Origin: a virus
Strand: one strand, 5' to 3'
Length of the DNA: 64,000 nt
IMG/VR virus record: IMGVR_UViG_3300043424_000625
Span: 1 to 64,000 of that record
Position numbers and translations under genes: made by a program. The notes below the pieces were generated by a model, which was not told the origin of the DNA, made no database searches, and saw only the letters and a list, made by a program, of their open reading frames with translations. This document shows positions 59,243 to 64,000 of the stretch, piece by piece. Position 1 is the first letter of the stretch; the number at the start of each line of letters is the position of its first letter.

Positions 59243-62200
59243 ATGGCAAGTGAAAACCGCCCCGGCGTCATCGTGGTTCAGGAGCTCCGTGAGACTCCTG
59301 CTGCGGTCGCAACTCCTACCCTCAACCCGGTGGTTGTCGGCCCCTGCTACCAGATCGTGAACGCGATTGACAGCTCTGGCGCGGTCAACGGCGATGCCGA
59401 GTACACCACACAGCGGTACACGCAGACCTCTCTTGCGATCACGCAGGCCGAGTTCCCCGATCCGCGCGACAACATCGATGAGATCAACATCGACGAGTCG
59501 CAGGTCGGCGCACGCCTACTGTACGCAGGCGCACTGACCACGCTGCCGCGTGGTTCGCACGGGAGCACCGGCTCTGCCTTCCTGGCCTCTCTCAACGAGG
59601 CGCGCCGCGCAGTTGTCGTGTTCGACTCTGGGAGCACGGAGTTTGCCTTTGGGAGCACCACGCTTCTTCTAAACATCAAGGCCAACAGCCCGTCTGATGC
59701 GACGCCTACAGTCGTTCCGTTTGTGGGCACGATGTCCCCTGCGGCTGTTGCGGCAGCCCTCGCGGGCGTCCCGGGCGTCACCGTCACCGCGTACTCGGAC
59801 TTGTCGGACTTCGACGCAAGCCTGAGCACGGATTCCGGCGTGGTCATCCAGAGCCGGGTGTTTGGCGCCGCGTCTTCGATCTTCGTCACCGGGAGCGCAC
59901 TACCGACTCTGACGGATGGAGAAAGCTCCGCTCTCGTGGCGGCCTCGACCTACCGGATCGAGGGTTCTGGCTTCCGTGGACAAGATGACTTGGACGGAGA
60001 CCTGACAACTCCGTGGATCGAGTTCCACACGGGCCAGTACCTCGTCAACGCCGCCGTCACTTCGGTTGCCTCTCCCTTCTTCCTTCAGGCGAAGGATGGG
60101 ACACTTGGCGGTGTTGCACCTGCTCCGGTGTTCACCGGCTCCGGCGCGACCGTCCCGCTCAAGGCGGCGACTGCCACGACCCCGGGCGATGAGTTCTGGG
60201 CCGATGGCACTCAGGTCGGCGCAGCGGTTGTGACCGCTGTTGAGAGTGCGCGCTTCAAGCTCGGCACACTCGACTCGTCTCGGTCCACATTCGATGCGGA
60301 CGGTAACCTGTCTTCTGCGGTCTACTCGACTGTCGAGGTCAGCACGCCCTCGGCGATGGTTCCGTTCGCTCCGGTGTACGCGTACTTCATCGCGAACAAT
60401 CTGGTGTGGGGGTCTGTGACTCCTGCCCCGGAAGCGGCGGAACTGTTGGGTGATGACGGGGGCGCCCTTGCTGCCCTCCCCGCGCAGCTTCTTAGCTCGC
60501 CCTTCTCTGCCACGATCCCCGTCCTGACGGGCGGAACGCTCACCTTCCGGATTGTGGAAGACGGCGTCACCCTGGACGACGTGACCCACACGTTCACAGC
60601 GTCTGTCGGGAGCAACCTGGCAGCCGCGGTCACCAGCCTGAACGCCAACACTGCCCTCTCTGCCCTTACCTTCTCCCTGGGCGAAGACAGCGGCGGCGAC
60701 AAGATCCTGATGGTCTCGACCGTCAAGACTGGCGCTGACCAGAGCGTAATGGTTCTTGGGACAGAGTCGACGACGGTCGTGACGACCTTCGGGTTCGCAT
60801 CTGGCGACACGGCCGTTGGCGTGGATGTTGAGTACGCGGAGGTAGCGAGCGTAACCAGCACTGCGCTTGACTTTGCCGGAACGGCATCCGTGACTGTGAC
60901 CGTCACCGCCGCGCTTGGAGACCTCACGCTCAGCTGGGATCTCCCGACGTTGTCTGGTTCAGGCATCGGGTCGGCCGACGAGTTTGCCGCCGCCCTTGCG
61001 GGCGAGACAGCCAGTGGCGGGACCTACCCTCTGTACTTTGAAAACGACACGGGCCTGCAACACGTTGCAAACGTGGTCGCGGTTGGATCCCAGGTCAGAT
61101 TTACACTCGTCCGTGGCGGAGCAGAGAACGACATCACGGTCGCGGTGGCAAACACTGCGCGCATGGCGTTTGGTAGCTCCGCAACCTCGGGCACGGACGC
61201 AGGCGCCGATACACTCAAGAACACGCGCCTGAAGTTCACACTGGACAGCAATCCGCATGTCTACGAGGTGGACTTTACCAGCAACTCGCTCCGTGAGGCG
61301 GTAGACGCCATCAACGAGGCAGTCGGCGGCTCTACGGACATCGCCAGCGAAGATGGACTCGCCCTTCTTCTGACCAGCGCCTTCTCGGGCGCTGCCTCGA
61401 AGATTGAGGTTGTGGACGATGCCGACGATCCGACCTCGACGGCGACGCCGGTCCTCTTCTCAACACTGACGGCTTCGGGCTCAGGCAGGCCGAACCCGAG
61501 CTTCTATGTGGATGGCGAGGGCACGGTACACATCAGCCCGCATGTCCTCCGCAACAGGAGCACGGGTGTTCCGCTGGACCTCACCTCGAGCGGTGCGCGG
61601 GTCTACATCGACTATGTCGGTCTCCGACTGGATGTGACGTCCGCAGCCACAAATCCCGCACTCCTCACCTTCACAGACGTGGAGACGATGGACGCGGCGA
61701 TTGGGCCGATCTCGACAGAGAATCCTCTGGCGCTTGCCTGCTTCCTCATGCTCCAGAACGCCCCGACACAGTCGGTGTCCGCCCTCGGCGTCAGCGCAGT
61801 GAATGACGCTGCCCCGATGGGAACGACCACGGCGCACCTGGCGGCCCTCACGTTCCTGGAGAGCAAGGACGTCTACGCCATCGCTCCGCTGACAGACGAT
61901 CCGTTTGTGCAGCAGCTCTACTCGACTCACGTCGAGAGCATGAGCGCGCCGGAAGAGCGCGGCGAGCGTATCGCGATCATGTGGCAGGGTCTTCCGACTC
62001 GCGCGCAGGATACGTCGATCCTCTCGGGCTCGGATGCTCGCGTCAACGGCGCCTCCAACAGCATCACACTCGGCTCCACGCCGATTGAGGGGCTGGCGGC
62101 ACTTGGGCTGGATCCTGCCGACCTCGAGATCGACGACAACGTCTACCTCGAACTGGTCGTCTCCCTGCTGGGAGAGACGAGCGTCTACCGCTTCTCCGTC

Positions 62201-63013
62201 TCTGCGGTGAACGGAACCGCGCTCACTCTGCGCAGCTCCTTCACCTCGAGCGAGAACACAGATGGGTTCTTTGACACGCCGAGCCTTGACTGGACGGATG
62301 ACGAGAACCTGAGCGACATGACCTTCGCTCTGCGTCAGCGCGGCAGCAAGCTGCTGGTCACCGGCACCTCGCTGACGGACTACGCAGCAGTCGCAGCGAC
62401 CGCAGCCGCCCAGGGAGAGTCCTACAACAGCCGCCGCACCTTCCTGACCTTCAGCGGGAACGTGGACACGAGCATTGATGGCATCGTTACATCAGTGCCC
62501 GGGTACTACGCGTGCGCAGCCATCGCTGCGATGATTGGCGAGCTTCCCCCGCAGCAGCCGTTCACGCTGGTGTCGATGACGGGCTTCTCCAGGGTGTACG
62601 GCACCGACGACACCTTCAGCGAGAACCAGCTCGACACGGTTGCAGACGGCGGCCGTTACATCCTCATCAACCAGGGTGGGCGGATCGCGTCGAGACACCA
62701 GAGGTCGACAAAGAGCACGTCCATCGAGGCGCGCGAGCTATCGATCACCAAGGCCATCGACTTCCTTGCCAAGGGACTTCGGGCCACGAACCGCGTGTAC
62801 ATCGGGCGCTTCGTCATCAACCCCGGCTTCATCGACCAGCTTGTCATGTCGAACGAGGGCTACCTCGCTCGCGCAGTCCAGGCCGGTGTGGTGAACTCGG
62901 CAGCACTCAACGGTGTTCTTCAGGACAGCTCCGCTCCTGATACAGTGCTGATTGAAGTGACGGTCGCTCCGGCGTACCCCTGCAACAAGATCCGCATCAC
63001 CATTGTCTCGTAA
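59243..63013 (+). CDS. Contractile tail sheath protein (1256 aa)
   Basis: Sheath proteins form the contracting tail tube cover. The N-terminus (A-S-E-N-R-P-G-V-I-V-V-Q-E) matches the usual sheath start. The C-terminal 100 residues have the sheath-type domain: S-T-S-I-E-A-R-E-L-S-I-T-K-A-I-D-F-L, then I-N-P-G-F-I-D-Q and A-P-A-Y-P-C-N-K-I. The length is about twice the usual 400-660 residues. The extra part, roughly residues 170-800, is Ala/Thr/Ser/Val-rich and repetitive beta in character. The extra domains probably decorate the tail surface. Confidence 0.85.
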   Translation: MASENRPGVIVVQELRETPAAVATPTLNPVVVGPCYQIVNAIDSSGAVNGDAEYTTQRYTQTSLAITQAEFPDPRDNIDEINIDESQVGARLLYAGALTTLPRGSHGSTGSAFLASLNEARRAVVVFDSGSTEFAFGSTTLLLNIKANSPSDATPTVVPFVGTMSPAAVAAALAGVPGVTVTAYSDLSDFDASLSTDSGVVIQSRVFGAASSIFVTGSALPTLTDGESSALVAASTYRIEGSGFRGQDDLDGDLTTPWIEFHTGQYLVNAAVTSVASPFFLQAKDGTLGGVAPAPVFTGSGATVPLKAATATTPGDEFWADGTQVGAAVVTAVESARFKLGTLDSSRSTFDADGNLSSAVYSTVEVSTPSAMVPFAPVYAYFIANNLVWGSVTPAPEAAELLGDDGGALAALPAQLLSSPFSATIPVLTGGTLTFRIVEDGVTLDDVTHTFTASVGSNLAAAVTSLNANTALSALTFSLGEDSGGDKILMVSTVKTGADQSVMVLGTESTTVVTTFGFASGDTAVGVDVEYAEVASVTSTALDFAGTASVTVTVTAALGDLTLSWDLPTLSGSGIGSADEFAAALAGETASGGTYPLYFENDTGLQHVANVVAVGSQVRFTLVRGGAENDITVAVANTARMAFGSSATSGTDAGADTLKNTRLKFTLDSNPHVYEVDFTSNSLREAVDAINEAVGGSTDIASEDGLALLLTSAFSGAASKIEVVDDADDPTSTATPVLFSTLTASGSGRPNPSFYVDGEGTVHISPHVLRNRSTGVPLDLTSSGARVYIDYVGLRLDVTSAATNPALLTFTDVETMDAAIGPISTENPLALACFLMLQNAPTQSVSALGVSAVNDAAPMGTTTAHLAALTFLESKDVYAIAPLTDDPFVQQLYSTHVESMSAPEERGERIAIMWQGLPTRAQDTSILSGSDARVNGASNSITLGSTPIEGLAALGLDPADLEIDDNVYLELVVSLLGETSVYRFSVSAVNGTALTLRSSFTSSENTDGFFDTPSLDWTDDENLSDMTFALRQRGSKLLVTGTSLTDYAAVAATAAAQGESYNSRRTFLTFSGNVDTSIDGIVTSVPGYYACAAIAAMIGELPPQQPFTLVSMTGFSRVYGTDDTFSENQLDTVADGGRYILINQGGRIASRHQRSTKSTSIEARELSITKAIDFLAKGLRATNRVYIGRFVINPGFIDQLVMSNEGYLARAVQAGVVNSAALNGVLQDSSAPDTVLIEVTVAPAYPCNKIRITIVS

Positions 63014-63023
63014 GGAGTGATCC

Positions 63024-63473
63024 ATGCCCAGCGCACCGACTTCCAAGGCCGTTCTCGCAGCACCGTCCTCTCCCTCCCGTTGGCACCAGAAGCGGCTTCA
63101 CCGTCGCCTCGACGACCGTGACTCCGTCCTGGAGGCCGCGATCCAACTCGTTGAGGAGTGGGATCCTGCGGTCTTCCCGTCTATCTCGAAGGTGGCCGGC
63201 TTCGTCTACAACAAGTCCGGGGGCGCCTCCGACGTCGTGATCTCGATTGTCGGCGCCGACTTCACGGCCGACTCCTTGATCACCGTCACGCTCGGCGGAA
63301 CCTCGGTCACTCCGACGAAGGACGTCGGTGCCCAGACCATCACGCTCCCGGGCGCAGCGGTCAACGCAATCACCGACAGTGCGTCCAACCCGATTGGCAC
63401 CCAGCTCATGCTGATGGTCCGGATCGACGGCGTCCTCTGTCCGCCGGTTGCGATGACTGTCATCCTGGCCTGA
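63024..63473 (+). CDS. Small tail-associated protein (149 aa)
   Basis: A good AAGGAG ribosome site precedes the ATG. The N-terminal 50 residues are basic and helical; residues about 55-149 form an Ig/TIG-like beta domain (S-G-G-A-S-D-V-V-I-S-I-V-G-A-D-F, T-V-T-L-G-G-T-S-V-T-P). It lies between sheath and tube-candidate genes, so a tail accessory role is likely. The family is not certain. Confidence 0.55.
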   Translation: MPSAPTSKAVLAAPSSPSRWHQKRLHRRLDDRDSVLEAAIQLVEEWDPAVFPSISKVAGFVYNKSGGASDVVISIVGADFTADSLITVTLGGTSVTPTKDVGAQTITLPGAAVNAITDSASNPIGTQLMLMVRIDGVLCPPVAMTVILA

Positions 63474-63505
63474 TTTCTTCAATACCTTCTTAGAGGACAG
63501 CACTC

Positions 63506-64000
63506 ATGGCATCTCTCTCACAATGGTCGCCCTACGAGGACTTCGTCCAGGGCGGTATGGTCGACGGCCGGTTCATGAGCGCGGCGTACACCGTGATCTG
63601 TGCCGGCCCGCCTCGGCTTGCCAACGTGGGTGGCCCCGAGTTCCTCGGTGCTGCCCTCACCGCCGGAAGTGCGGCTGAAGACATGTTGGCCTACCCCATT
63701 GGGGTAGTCCAGAACTTCAACCTGTCGCACAACATGCAGGTCAACCGCATCTTCGAGTTGGGCTCCGTGCGCAGCTACCACATCCCCGGCCGTGTCATGG
63801 GACAGATCGGCCTGGGTCGTGTGCTGTACCACGGGCCCTCGCTGCTGCGGGTCCTGTATGCCTACTACCAGGACATCATCCCTCCCACCTTCGTCCAGCC
63901 GGTGTTCTCGAACATCGGTGCGGCGACCGTGGCGAACCCGCACGATGTCATCATCCCGCCTGGCTATGAGAACATCTTCCTCAACCTGGCTTCCGACTTG
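63506..64000 (+). CDS. Tail tube-type protein, 3' end cut by window edge
   Basis: An ATG at 63506 has AGAGGA about nine bases upstream and opens a frame of 165 codons with no stop before the window end. The visible part is Gly/Val/Leu-rich: V-C-A-G-P-P-R-L, A-Y-P-I-G-V-V-Q-N-F-N-L, and R-I-F-E-L-G-S-V-R-S. This matches the edge-to-edge beta style of tail tubes that contain a conserved R-x-x-E-x-G-S segment. Place directly after the sheath supports a tube. Full length is unknown. Confidence 0.6.
   Translation, partial: MASLSQWSPYEDFVQGGMVDGRFMSAAYTVICAGPPRLANVGGPEFLGAALTAGSAAEDMLAYPIGVVQNFNLSHNMQVNRIFELGSVRSYHIPGRVMGQIGLGRVLYHGPSLLRVLYAYYQDIIPPTFVQPVFSNIGAATVANPHDVIIPPGYENIFLNLASDL

Noticed and set aside
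60322-60966. Long minus-strand frame inside the sheath gene
   Set aside because: Antisense shadow of Ala/Thr/Val-rich coding sequence, with no start signal.
1-64000. tRNA genes, integrase or insertion sequences
   Set aside because: None was recognised on reading both strands. Gaps between genes are mostly shorter than 90 bases, leaving little room for tRNA genes.

Overview
The window is one continuous piece of a large double-stranded DNA tailed-phage genome with a contractile tail (myovirus-type). This is supported by a complete DNA replication/recombination operon, portal, large terminase, candidate prohead protease, major capsid protein, tail sheath and very large tail-fibre genes. No host genes, rRNA, tRNA, integrase, CRISPR array or insertion sequence was seen. 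GC content looks like the mid-to-high 50s by eye, with local AT-rich patches. The host cannot be named from this sequence. Both ends of the window cut genes, so the genome is larger than 64 kb. No stretch over about 100 bases lacks a gene.

Layout: (1) 1-7915, plus strand: translationally coupled tail-fibre/baseplate-type genes ending in a 2009-residue protein. (2) 7951-22511, minus strand: about 20 tightly overlapping genes forming the replication and recombination operon, transcribed from right to left: UvsW-like helicase, uracil-DNA-glycosylase-like protein, DnaB-like helicase, CHC2/TOPRIM primase, zinc-ribbon protein (candidate ssDNA-binding protein), family A DNA polymerase, HU-like protein, RecA, a nuclease trio (zinc-ribbon resolvase-like, Cas4-like, RusA) and small zinc-ribbon proteins. 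(3) 22592-27520, plus: virion genes ending in the portal. (4) 27523-28232, minus: four tiny genes. (5) 28299-34649, plus: a single 2116-residue multisubunit-type RNA polymerase in which beta and beta-prime are fused. (6) 34657-42434, plus: small cargo-like virion proteins and a baseplate spike-type protein. (7) 42422-43244 minus, 43300-45024 plus (large terminase), 45060-46197 minus (membrane protein and a helix-turn-helix regulator). (8) 46216-64000, plus: candidate protease, scaffold/cargo proteins, decoration protein, major capsid protein, neck genes, tail sheath and tail-tube candidate.

The most striking content is a possible capsid-cargo system. At least fifteen head-module proteins carry a short motif of the form K-x-A-S/A (often preceded by E, F, L or V). 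Its first copy usually lies 15-45 residues from the N-terminus. Three small proteins start with nearly the same peptide (MDKIAAYQ / MDKLAAYQ) running into that motif, which resembles in design the cleavable capsid-targeting peptides of phage T4 internal proteins. Many of the same proteins also carry Gly/Ala-rich membrane-type segments. A prohead-protease-like gene lies among them. The fused RNA polymerase sits directly upstream of one of the tagged proteins, so a virion-delivered transcription machine with membrane-active partners is a reasonable, untested hypothesis.

Possible control elements include the 8-mer CTTATGAC, found in all three intergenic gaps that separate divergent transcription units, several perfect hairpins at operon ends, and an 8-codon leader ORF whose hairpin covers the start codon of the gene at 50808.
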